Assembly: GCA_910579155.1 (NCBI GenBank)
Contig: CAJTTS010000173.1
Span: forward strand, 1-5,548
Origin: an uncultured Oscillospiraceae bacterium
GTDB lineage: Bacteria; Bacillota_A; Clostridia; Oscillospirales; Oscillospiraceae
DNA length: 5,548 nucleotides
Reading direction: 5' to 3'
A model generated the notes under the pieces. It was given only the letters and a program-made list of their open reading frames with translations. It was not told the DNA's origin and did not search any database. A program made the translations under genes and the position numbers. Positions within the stretch are counted from its first letter, which is position 1. Each line of letters opens with the position of its first letter. This document shows positions 1 to 5,511 of this stretch, piece after piece.

Positions 1-2
1 CC

Positions 3-296
3 CGCCCCGCCACTGTGGAGGACACCCTGGAGGCTTTCCAGCAGATCGTGGGCGGACCCATTGAGGCCGGGTGCTACCTGCCCCAGAGGGTGATGCTCAT
101 CTGCAACGGCGAGGGGAAACATATGGGCCTTATGCCCAACCGAGAGAACCCTACGGACAGCGGGGACTTCATCGCCGGAACCTTCCTGCTGTGCGGCTTT
201 GAGGGGGAGCGCTTCGCCTCCCTTACCCCTGCCCAGCAGACGCGGTTCCAGGAATATTTCGCCCTGTCTGCTTTCGAGGGAGGCGTCAGCCAGTGA
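3..296 (+). CDS. DUF3846-like mobile-element protein, 5' end outside window
   Basis: The frame is open from the window edge to TGA at 294-296, so the N-terminus is missing. The visible part carries the pattern I associate with DUF3846 proteins: T-L-E-A-F-Q-x-I-V-G-G-P-I-E-A, then V-M-L-I-C-N-G-E-G-K, G-L-M-P-N-R and the near-terminal D-F-I-A-G-T-F-L-L-C-G. These proteins are common cargo of conjugative elements in Firmicutes and have no established function. A GTG at 15 is in frame, but the conserved block starts right after it and family members have a short strand before it, so the true start is probably upstream of the window. A terminator follows about 75 nt after the stop. The family call is recalled from pattern only. 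Confidence 0.75.
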   Translation, partial: RPATVEDTLEAFQQIVGGPIEAGCYLPQRVMLICNGEGKHMGLMPNRENPTDSGDFIAGTFLLCGFEGERFASLTPAQQTRFQEYFALSAFEGGVSQ

Positions 297-370
297 CAGC
301 TTCCCAGCTGCTCCAACCTTTGGCGATACCGCCGTAGAGCCCATCAGCACAGATCGTCCCATCACACCAG

Positions 371-407
371 CCCCGGAAGGACTTCACTCCTTCCGGGGCT
401 TATTTTT
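371..407 (+). terminator. Rho-independent terminator
   Basis: A perfect 11-bp GC-rich inverted repeat (CCCCGGAAGGA at 371-381, TCCTTCCGGGG at 388-398) encloses a 6-nt loop and is followed by CTTATTTTTT. This is a canonical intrinsic terminator for the DUF3846-like gene upstream. It ends only a few bases before the ribosome site (413-420) of the next gene. That gene must therefore be reached by read-through, be transcribed from a promoter overlapping this site, or be controlled by attenuation here. Confidence 0.9.
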
Positions 408-408
408 T

Positions 409-1212
409 GTGCAAAGGAGGAAATCACCAATAAAAACAAGCGAAAACAGCAACAATTTCTGCTCCATTTCGGTGTCCGGCGGGAAGGATTCAAGTGCGCT
501 ATTGCTGCTGATGCTGGAAAAAGATATGCCCATTGACTGCGTTCTCTACGCCGACACCGGAATGGAGTTCCCGGAAATGGAGGCCCACATCGCCAAGCTG
601 GACGATCTGCTGTTCCAGAAACGAGGCATCCACATCACCACCCTGCGCCATCCCCGGGGCTTTGAGTGGCTAATGTTCGATATTCCCCAGCAGCAGAGGC
701 GGGCCATTGAACGCCGTATCGCTATGGGCCAGTCCTTGACCGGCTATGGCTGGCCGGGGATGAAGGTGCGCTGGTGTACGGGCCAGCTCAAAACACACCT
801 GATGGCTAAGGAGGTCAACCAGCTCAAAAAGGGAAAAAACGCCCTGCACCATATCGGCATCGCCGCTGATGAGGCCCATCGGTGCAAGGCCGACCCACAA
901 AACCGTTATCCTCTGGTGGAATGGGGCATCACGGAGGCCCAGGCGCTCCAGATCTGCTATGACCGGGGCTTTGACTGGGGAGGGCTGTATGAGATCTATC
1001 ATCGCGCCTCCTGCTGGTGCTGTCCGCTCCAGAGAATTGACGAACTGCGCAAGCTGCGCCGTCACCACCCGGAGCTATGGGCACGGCTGCGGGACATGGA
1101 TGATAGGGCGCGGGCCATGTTCGGCCCTGGTCCTCTGGGACAGTTCAAGCAAAACTGGAGCGTGGCTCGGCTGGAGGAACGCTTTGCCAGAGAGGAGGCG
1201 GAGAGTGCATGA
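409..1212 (+). CDS. Phosphoadenosine phosphosulfate reductase-like PP-loop protein
   Basis: The protein has about 260-267 residues. It carries the PP-loop ATP/PAPS-binding motif S-G-G-K-D-S-S (nt 475-495), then Y-A-D-T-G-M-E-F-P-E-M, a W-C-T-G-Q-L-K segment (772 onward) matching the R/W-C-x-x-x-K region of CysH-type enzymes, G-I-A-A-D-E-A-H-R, and a C-terminal S-C-W-C-C-P-L-Q cluster (1009 onward) likely to bind metal or an Fe-S cluster. This set is typical of mobile-element PAPS-reductase family proteins related to CysH/DndC. The real substrate is unknown, and a role in sulfate assimilation is not implied. The start is uncertain: GTG 409 is the nearest conventional in-frame codon, but it overlaps the terminator tail and precedes the ribosome site. 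The AAAGGAGG at 413-420 points instead to AUA at 430. No ATG occurs in frame before the PP-loop. The stop overlaps a possible micro-ORF start (ATGA). Confidence 0.88.
   Translation: MQRRKSPIKTSENSNNFCSISVSGGKDSSALLLLMLEKDMPIDCVLYADTGMEFPEMEAHIAKLDDLLFQKRGIHITTLRHPRGFEWLMFDIPQQQRRAIERRIAMGQSLTGYGWPGMKVRWCTGQLKTHLMAKEVNQLKKGKNALHHIGIAADEAHRCKADPQNRYPLVEWGITEAQALQICYDRGFDWGGLYEIYHRASCWCCPLQRIDELRKLRRHHPELWARLRDMDDRARAMFGPGPLGQFKQNWSVARLEERFAREEAESA
413..420 (+). promoter_or_regulatory. Strong ribosome-binding site with no standard start codon behind it
   Basis: AAAGGAGG is a near-perfect Shine-Dalgarno sequence. The codon at the right distance in the PP-loop protein frame is ATA at 430-432 (9-nt spacing), not ATG, GTG or TTG. 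The site either drives a rare AUA start or is left over from an ATG lost by a single G-to-A change. Confidence 0.6.
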
Positions 1213-1247
1213 AGCTCATCCTTCGTCATTTGGCTGTGCCGCCGTAG
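1209..1247 (+). CDS. Possible 12-residue micro-ORF coupled to the PP-loop gene
   Basis: The ATG overlaps the upstream stop codon (ATGA at 1209-1212), and GGAGG-like purines lie just before it in AGAGGAGGCGGAGAG. The reading is M-K-L-I-L-R-H-L-A-V-P-P, ending at TAG (1245-1247) inside the loop of the hairpin at 1232-1259. It may be a leader peptide, the remnant of a longer gene, or chance. The coupling geometry and its stop in the hairpin loop are the only support. Confidence 0.25.
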   Translation: MKLILRHLAVPP

Positions 1248-1259
1248 GGCGGCGCAGCC
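1232..1259 (+). other. GC-rich 12-bp hairpin in the intergenic spacer
   Basis: GGCTGTGCCGCC (1232-1243) pairs with GGCGGCGCAGCC (1248-1259) around a GTAG loop, with a single T/G position that is a U-G wobble in RNA. No T-run follows, so this is not a classic intrinsic terminator. It may be an mRNA-stability or attenuation structure between the PP-loop gene and the secreted-protein gene, since no other obvious element lies in the roughly 100-nt spacer. Confidence 0.6.
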
Positions 1260-1313
1260 CTCAAGATCGAACGATAAGGAGACGACTAAATCTGTGAAAG
1301 GAGAACAGTTTTC

Positions 1314-2207
1314 ATGAAAAAGCATATGGGCCTGCTGCTGTGCGCGCTGGCGGTCCTGGCGTCCTGCGCCCTCCTCCCGGCGCTGGCGGCGGAGCAGCAT
1401 TATCCCGTATCGGTGGAGGAGTACACCTACGGCCCCCTGGATGAGCCGCGCATCAATAAGATCTATCAGCTCTCCCTCTCGGACGACCCCGGCGGCATCC
1501 CCACTGGGGACTTTGACCGCAACGGGCGGCACTATTACCTGCTGGACATGGTGCGCAAGGATGAGGTGGGGGTGGACACCCAGCCCCACACCGAGACCGT
1601 CACCATGGACAGCGACACCGGCGATCTGGCCGAGGTGCTGAAGCGGCTGGACGCCCAGATGGAGGTCACCACCGAGGACGGGCACACCGGCACCCTGGTT
1701 CTGGACCACACCTCCGTGAAGGTGGAGGTCAAGGGCTATAAGACCAGCTCCCGGAGCCTGTCCGCCACCCGAACCTATCCCAGCCTGTCCGATGCCGACC
1801 TGTCCCTGATCCCCACCACCATCACGGATGGGGGCAGGACCCTCACCCTGGCCGACGTGCAGTGGGCCAGCGACGGCGCCTGCTACACCGCCACCGCCAA
1901 ATACACCGGCTCGTCCAGCAGCCGACACGCCACCGGCTACACGGTAAGCGCCAGCTACACCGGCGAGGTGGCTAAGACCAATTGCGAGGTCGTGACCTAT
2001 ACTGCTATCTTTGGCAGCACCAAGCTGGAGGAGCCGGAGCCGACCCCCGTGCCCGAACCCACACCAGACGGGAAACCGTCCGGCAATAGATCTGGGAGTA
2101 ATATGAGCTGGCCCTCTCTGCTGGGCTGTGCAGGCGGCGTGGCCGTGCTTGCTGTGGCCGCGTTTTTCGGCGTCAAAAAATCCAAGGAAGGGAGAGATGG
2201 GAAATGA
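1314..2207 (+). CDS. Secreted, C-terminally membrane-anchored mobile-element surface protein
   Basis: The protein has 297 residues and I do not recognise a named family. A signal peptide is clear: M-K-K-H start, hydrophobic core, then A-L-A-A-E near residues 23-27. An L-A-S-C within the core also resembles a lipobox. The extracellular part is rich in Thr, Ser and Asp. Two segments share the pattern Y-x-L...I-P...G-R...L-x-D (about residues 51-80 and 154-180), suggesting two related beta-type domains. A Pro/Glu linker (E-P-E-P-T-P-V-P-E-P-T-P) leads to a hydrophobic span (about 266-287) and a basic tail ending K-K-S-K-E-G-R-D-G-K. No LPxTG-like motif precedes the span, so it is probably a membrane anchor. 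The ribosome site AAAGGAG lies at 1297-1303. The stop overlaps the sortase start (ATGA), so the two are probably translationally coupled and functionally linked at the cell surface, perhaps in conjugation. Confidence 0.8.
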   Translation: MKKHMGLLLCALAVLASCALLPALAAEQHYPVSVEEYTYGPLDEPRINKIYQLSLSDDPGGIPTGDFDRNGRHYYLLDMVRKDEVGVDTQPHTETVTMDSDTGDLAEVLKRLDAQMEVTTEDGHTGTLVLDHTSVKVEVKGYKTSSRSLSATRTYPSLSDADLSLIPTTITDGGRTLTLADVQWASDGACYTATAKYTGSSSSRHATGYTVSASYTGEVAKTNCEVVTYTAIFGSTKLEEPEPTPVPEPTPDGKPSGNRSGSNMSWPSLLGCAGGVAVLAVAAFFGVKKSKEGRDGK

Positions 2208-2785
2208 AGCGGCTTTTGCGTATCTTTCTGCTGACCGTGGTATTCGCCGCCCTGCTGGTGGCCCCCGGCCACGCTTTGGAGTACAGCATCGATGCGCCCG
2301 AGGACTACCTGTTTGGCCGTCCCACCAGCGACGACACCATCTACGAGTGGGAGGACCCTAATGTGGACCGTTCCAAGAACACCGCCCTGATCCCGCCTGG
2401 TTTTGGGACGCCCACCAGCTACCTGCCCAACTCCGGCGAGTATCTGACGCCCCACCTGGTTCCCGGCGCTCTCAGCGGCGGGCTGGTGAACCAGGTGGGC
2501 AGCGTGGCTGACCCCAATGGCGGCACCCCCGCTCCCGGCACCAGCCTGGACAGCTCCGGATATCCCACGGTGAGCGGCGGCAGTTCTACGGGCGGGCAGA
2601 CCACCGCGTTCACTGAGGTCACATCCAGCCTCTACTATTCCAACGGGAGCCTGGGCACCCTCAAGATCCCCTCCATCGGCCTGACGGTGGGAGTGTATGA
2701 GGGCACCGGCAGCACCCCGCTGCTGAAAGGCGCGGGCCATTTCGAGGACACCAGTATTTGGCTGGGAAATGTTTGCCTTGCGGGG
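2204..2785 (+). CDS. Sortase, exon 1 (N-terminal part, interrupted by group II intron)
   Basis: This exon encodes residues 1-194 of a 273-residue sortase. The start ATG overlaps the preceding stop (ATGA), with AGGAAGGGAG about 9 nt upstream. A signal peptide or N-terminal anchor covers about residues 1-24 (M-K-R-L-L-R, hydrophobic core, G-H-A). A long Gly/Ser/Pro/Thr-rich stalk extends to about residue 145. The sortase barrel then begins with L-G-T-L-K-I-P-S-I-G-L-T-V-G-V-Y-E-G and reaches G-N-V-C-L-A-G at the intron border. If the intron is not removed, translation adds G-V-R-P-D-R-A and stops at TGA 2804-2806, giving a 201-residue product without catalytic His, Cys or Arg. The class (B- or D-like) cannot be fixed by eye. 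The neighbouring surface protein is a possible substrate or partner, though it lacks an obvious sorting motif. Confidence 0.9.
2773..2785 (+). other. Intron-binding sites IBS2 and IBS1 in the 5' exon
   Basis: By position relative to the splice site, IBS2 is TTGCCT (2773-2778) and IBS1 is TGCGGGG (2779-2785). Against the candidate EBS2 (3009-3014) and EBS1 (3064-3070), 4 of 6 and 5 of 7 positions pair. The unpaired ones are -12, -10, -4 and -1. The register is taken from Ll.LtrB as I recall it, so the limits are approximate. Confidence 0.5.
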
Positions 2786-3008
2786 GTGCGCCCAGATAGG
2801 GCGTGATTAGAAGTAGAAAAATGGTACTACCCCGTAAGATAACGCGGGAGACAACCTGCCTGACCGAAAGGCGAAAGCTGACACGGGAACATAGCACGGC
2901 AGGAAAGCGGTAAGTTGCCTAAAGGCAATTTGGCACGACTGAACCGCAATGTCAAGCGGATATGAGGATAAAACTGGACTTGTTGAATGTGAGCTTCGAG
3001 TTTTCGTT

Positions 3009-3014
3009 AGACCA
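3009..3014 (+). other. Candidate EBS2 in intron domain I
   Basis: AGACCA aligns with the EBS2 position of Ll.LtrB, just upstream of the conserved AGAGGAAAGTG stretch. It would pair perfectly with TGGTCT, while the actual exon has TTGCCT. The assignment rests on a by-eye alignment to a remembered sequence. Confidence 0.4.
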
Positions 3015-3052
3015 GAACAGAGGAAAGTGCCTGAAACCTCTGATATGAGTAC

Positions 3053-3077
3053 ATTTGGATATGGCCGGCATCCAAAT
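3053..3077 (+). other. EBS1/delta stem-loop of intron domain I
   Basis: A perfect 8-bp stem (ATTTGGAT at 3053-3060, ATCCAAAT at 3070-3077) displays the loop ATGGCCGGC. By alignment to Ll.LtrB, EBS1 is GCCGGCA (3064-3070) and delta is the preceding TATG (3060-3063). Delta G3063 and U3062 can pair with the first two bases of the 3' exon (C5272, A5273). EBS1 pairs with IBS1 at 5 of 7 positions. The stem itself is directly visible; its role is inferred from position. Confidence 0.6.
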
Positions 3078-3338
3078 GGTTATCAATCCACTCATAAAAC
3101 CTGCTGGAGAGCCAGTGGTAAAGAAGCGAAAGCATATCCGACAATCCGCATACCAACTAATCACGTTAACTGGGGATTGCCTAAACAGGAACGCCATGGG
3201 GAGGTGAACAACGGCTATGACATTTAGTGTCTGAATATCCTGCAAGGCAACGGAGCCGTCATAGTAGTCAATGAGAGGGGTAATGACCCTTACACGGCGA
3301 AGGGCGGCAGTCATTACGTGCCAAAATCAACAGCGATT

Positions 3339-3359
3339 AGGGAGGAATACCTCACAATG
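3339..3359 (+). promoter_or_regulatory. Domain IVa hairpin covering the ribosome site of the intron protein
   Basis: AGGGAGG (3339-3345) is the Shine-Dalgarno sequence for the ATG at 3357. Its GAGG (3342-3345) can pair with CCTC (3350-3353) around an AATA loop, partly hiding the site. In Ll.LtrB the equivalent DIVa hairpin is the high-affinity binding site of LtrA, which represses its own translation. The same arrangement here implies the same feedback control. Confidence 0.7.
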
Positions 3360-5159
3360 AAACCAACAATGGAGATTTTGGAGAATGTCAAGCAAAGCTC
3401 TGCAAGGAACAAGGACGAGGTGTTTACACGGCTGTACCGCTATATGCTTCGTCCAGACCTGTACTATCAGGCGTATCAAAACCTATACGCAAACAACGGA
3501 GCGTCAACCCAAGGGGTAAATGAGGACACGGCGGACGGCTTCAGCAAAGCAAAGATAGACCGAATTATCAAAATGCTTACGAATGAAATTTACGTCCCAC
3601 ATCCGGCCCGCCGTACTTATATCCAGAAAGCAAACGGAAAAATGCGCCCCTTGGGAATCCCCACCTTTACGGACAAACTGGTGCAAGAGGTTCTTCGGAT
3701 GATATTGGAAGCGGTATATGAACCTGTGTTTTTGGACTGCTCTCACGGGTTTCGGCCCAATCGAAGCTGTCATATCGCGCTAAAATCAATCAAAAAGGGT
3801 TTCAATGGCATCCGCTGGTTTGTGGAGGGCGACATCAAAGGCTGTTTTGACAACATAGACCATTCGGCGCTGGTGGGCATCATCAGCAGCAAAATCAAAG
3901 ACGCACGGCTCATCAAGCTGATTTGGAAACTGCTGAAAGCGGGATATTGTGAAGATTGGCAGTATCATATGACATATAGCGGGACGCCGCAGGGCGGAAT
4001 CTGCTCACCGATTTTTGCAAACATCTACTTGCATGAGCTGGACAAGTTTGTTGTCAATCTCGCAAAGAACTTTGATAAACCAAAAGAGAAGAAGTTTACG
4101 CCGGAATACCAGAAGATTGCCAGTAAACTGGAATATATCCGCCAAAAACTCAAGACCGCCGAAGGCGATGAAAAATCGGAGCTTTTGCACCGGCGGGAGA
4201 TATTGCGCAAAGAGCTGCTGAAAACGCCCTGCAAGTCGCAGACGGATAAGAAGTTAAAATATGTGCGCTATGCGGATGACTTTCTGATTGGTGTGAATGG
4301 GAGCAAAGAGGACTGTGCGCAAATCAAACGCCAGTTGTCGGAGTTTATTGCGGGGACGCTGAAAATGGAACTCAGCGAAGAAAAGACGCTTATCACCCAC
4401 AGCAATGAATACGCCAGATTTTTAGGTTATGATGTGCGGGTCAGGCGCAACGGCCAAATCAAGCACGGAGGGCCGGGAAACCGTACCAAGCGAACGCTGA
4501 ATGGTACGGTGGAACTCTGTGTGCCGTTAGATGAAAAAATCACGCGATTTCTGTTCGACAACAAAGTGATACGTCAAACGGAGGACGGCAGAATCAAGCC
4601 AGAGCGCCGAAAATCCTTGTTGCGATGTACTGACCTTGAAATCGTATCTGCCTACAATGCAGAACTGAGGGGACTTTGCAACTATTACTCTATGGCCAGC
4701 AACTTTGGAAAATTGTGCTATTTTGCATATTTAATGGAGTATAGCTGTTTGAAAACCCTTGCTGGAAAGCATAAAAGCAAAATCAGCAAAATCAGGGCAC
4801 AGTACAAAGATGGACGGGGAGGTTGGGGGATACCCTATGAGACAAAACAGGGCCGTAAGCGTTGTTACTTTGCTAAATATCAAGACTGCAAGGACGCTTG
4901 GAACCCCACTGACCAAATTTCAAATGCTGTTGTACGCTTTGCGTATACTACGACAACATTTGAGAAACGTCTGTCCGCAAAAATCTGTGAGTTATGCGGG
5001 GCAGTTGACGCAGAACACTACGAAATCCATCACGTCCGCAAGGTAAAAGATTTACAGGGCAAGGAACCCTGGGAGCAGATTATGATTGCCAAGCGGCGCA
5101 AAACGTTAGTGGTCTGTGAAAGCTGTCATAAGCTGATTCATGGAAAGAAAGTTTTGTAA
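3357..5159 (+). CDS. ltrA: Group II intron-encoded reverse transcriptase/maturase/HNH endonuclease (LtrA-like)
   Basis: The product has 600 residues, close to the 599 of lactococcal LtrA, and is similar to it from end to end as I recall. It helps the intron RNA fold and splice. With the lariat it forms an RNP that reverse-splices into DNA, cuts the second strand and copies the intron. Visible parts, numbered from ATG 3357: N-terminal RT0/RT region with R-P-L-G-I-P-T-F-T-D-K, F-V-E-G-D-I-K-G-C-F-D-N-I-D-H with catalytic D159, G-T-P-Q-G-G (209-214), catalytic Y-A-D-D (305-308), thumb/maturase region X with L-R-G-L-C-N-Y-Y, a DNA-binding stretch, and a C-terminal HNH domain with C544-x2-C547, H558-H559, C587-x2-C590 and H591/H595. 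All catalytic residues are present, so it should be active. An in-frame GTG at 3318 would add 13 residues. ATG 3357 is preferred because the ribosome site lies before it and M-K-P-T-M matches LtrA. Confidence 0.97.
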   Translation: MKPTMEILENVKQSSARNKDEVFTRLYRYMLRPDLYYQAYQNLYANNGASTQGVNEDTADGFSKAKIDRIIKMLTNEIYVPHPARRTYIQKANGKMRPLGIPTFTDKLVQEVLRMILEAVYEPVFLDCSHGFRPNRSCHIALKSIKKGFNGIRWFVEGDIKGCFDNIDHSALVGIISSKIKDARLIKLIWKLLKAGYCEDWQYHMTYSGTPQGGICSPIFANIYLHELDKFVVNLAKNFDKPKEKKFTPEYQKIASKLEYIRQKLKTAEGDEKSELLHRREILRKELLKTPCKSQTDKKLKYVRYADDFLIGVNGSKEDCAQIKRQLSEFIAGTLKMELSEEKTLITHSNEYARFLGYDVRVRRNGQIKHGGPGNRTKRTLNGTVELCVPLDEKITRFLFDNKVIRQTEDGRIKPERRKSLLRCTDLEIVSAYNAELRGLCNYYSMASNFGKLCYFAYLMEYSCLKTLAGKHKSKISKIRAQYKDGRGGWGIPYETKQGRKRCYFAKYQDCKDAWNPTDQISNAVVRFAYTTTTFEKRLSAKICELCGAVDAEHYEIHHVRKVKDLQGKEPWEQIMIAKRRKTLVVCESCHKLIHGKKVL

Positions 5160-5176
5160 GACGGAGCAATGATGGC

Positions 5177-5210
5177 GAGCCGTGTACATCGAGAGGTGTA
5201 AGCACGGTTC
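5177..5210 (+). ncRNA. Group II intron domain V
   Basis: This is a textbook 34-nt domain V. The lower stem GAGCCGTG (5177-5184) pairs with CACGGTTC (5203-5210), a two-nt AG bulge lies at 5201-5202, and the upper stem TACATC/GGTGTA is capped by a GAGA (GNRA) tetraloop. The catalytic triad AGC is at 5178-5180. This domain binds the catalytic metal ions for splicing, and every expected element is intact. Confidence 0.96.
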
Positions 5211-5212
5211 TG

Positions 5213-5271
5213 AGAGGGGGTGGCGCAAACCTGCCGCAGGAATGCGGTAAGGCGGTGCCTCCCCACTCTAC
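5213..5271 (+). ncRNA. Group II intron domain VI with branch-point adenosine and 3' splice site
   Basis: AGAG and GGGG (5213-5220) pair with CTCT (5266-5269) and CCCC (5261-5264), leaving A5265 bulged. This is the expected branch-point adenosine, the seventh base from the 3' end. The intron ends in TAC at 5271, fitting the usual A-pyrimidine end. The position is confirmed by the restored sortase frame. Confidence 0.88.
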
Positions 5272-5511
5272 CACAATCGCGGTGTGCGCAACGATTTTGG
5301 TAAGATCCACACACTGAGATCCGGCGATACCATCACCTTCACCACCGTCCTGGGCACCATGACCTACTCGGTGTCCAGCGTCACAAAGGTGGCCGTGACC
5401 GATACCTCCGGCCTGTCCGCCACCGCACACGATCAGATCACTCTCTATACCTGCGTGGAGGACCAGCCCACCTATCGGTGGTGTGTCCGGGCGTTATCTT
5501 TAGATTCGTAA
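5272..5511 (+). CDS. Sortase, exon 2 (catalytic C-terminal part)
   Basis: This exon encodes residues 195-273. The first codon, CAC, is the catalytic His (H195), directly followed by N-R-G, which completes the G-N-V-C-L-A-G-H-N-R-G motif. Barrel strands follow (H-T-L-R-S-G-D-T-I-T-F-T-T; M-T-Y-S-V-S-S-V-T-K-V). The active-site segment I-T-L-Y-T-C has catalytic C255, and the catalytic Arg is most likely R263 in Y-R-W-C-V-R-A. The transpeptidase is therefore complete once spliced. The exon has no ribosome site or start of its own (a GTG at 5284 is internal), so it is expressed only through splicing. Stop TAA is at 5509-5511. The last 37 nt of the window hold no recognisable gene. Confidence 0.92.
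   Translation, partial: HNRGVRNDFGKIHTLRSGDTITFTTVLGTMTYSVSSVTKVAVTDTSGLSATAHDQITLYTCVEDQPTYRWCVRALSLDS

Larger units (their letters stand above)
2786..5271 (+). mobile_element. Full-length group II intron, Ll.LtrB-like (group IIA, ML class)
   Basis: This is a self-splicing retroelement of about 2,486 nt in sense orientation inside a sortase gene. The 5' end GTGCGCCCAGATAGGG matches the start of Ll.LtrB as I recall it, and much of domain I is alignable (for example CGAAAGCTGACACGGGAACA and AGAGGAAAGTG). The early stem CCCG-TAAGATAA-CGCGGG differs from the recalled lactococcal stem by compensating changes, a sign of maintained structure. Domain IV holds the LtrA-like gene (3357-5159). Domains V and VI are intact, and the 3' end is CTCTAC. 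Joining 2785 to 5272 gives an in-frame sortase, which fixes both borders. Base composition and codon use are more AT-rich than in the flanking genes, consistent with horizontal arrival. Nothing in it looks degraded, so it is probably able to splice and possibly to retrohome. Confidence 0.96.

Noticed and set aside
199..408. Upstream in-frame extension of the PP-loop protein
   Set aside because: The extension overlaps the DUF3846-like gene and runs through an intrinsic terminator, with no ribosome site at its start.
1232..1259. Hairpin as an intrinsic terminator
   Set aside because: The sequence after the stem is CTCAAGATC, with no T-run.
1062..1928. Long minus-strand reading frame opposite the surface-protein gene
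   Set aside because: Its product is low-complexity Gly/Val/His/Gln-rich, it has no ribosome site, and it spans a hairpin and two genes. It is an antisense shadow of GC-rich coding DNA.
1997..2740. Long minus-strand reading frame opposite the sortase exon 1
   Set aside because: It has an Ala/Gly-rich composition, no recognisable motif, and lies antisense to a convincing gene pair. It is a shadow frame.
2949..3227. Open frame within intron domains I-III
   Set aside because: This stretch is structured ribozyme RNA alignable to Ll.LtrB; its translation has no motif and no start signal.
5284..5511. Separate small gene starting at GTG 5284
   Set aside because: The frame is the sortase C-terminus. 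It lacks a ribosome site, and the four codons before it (H-N-R-G) complete the catalytic motif, so it is exon 2.
2204..5511. Sortase as a pseudogene destroyed by insertion
   Set aside because: The intron is in sense orientation, with intact domains V and VI and an intact maturase, and splicing restores the frame exactly. A functional split gene is more likely.
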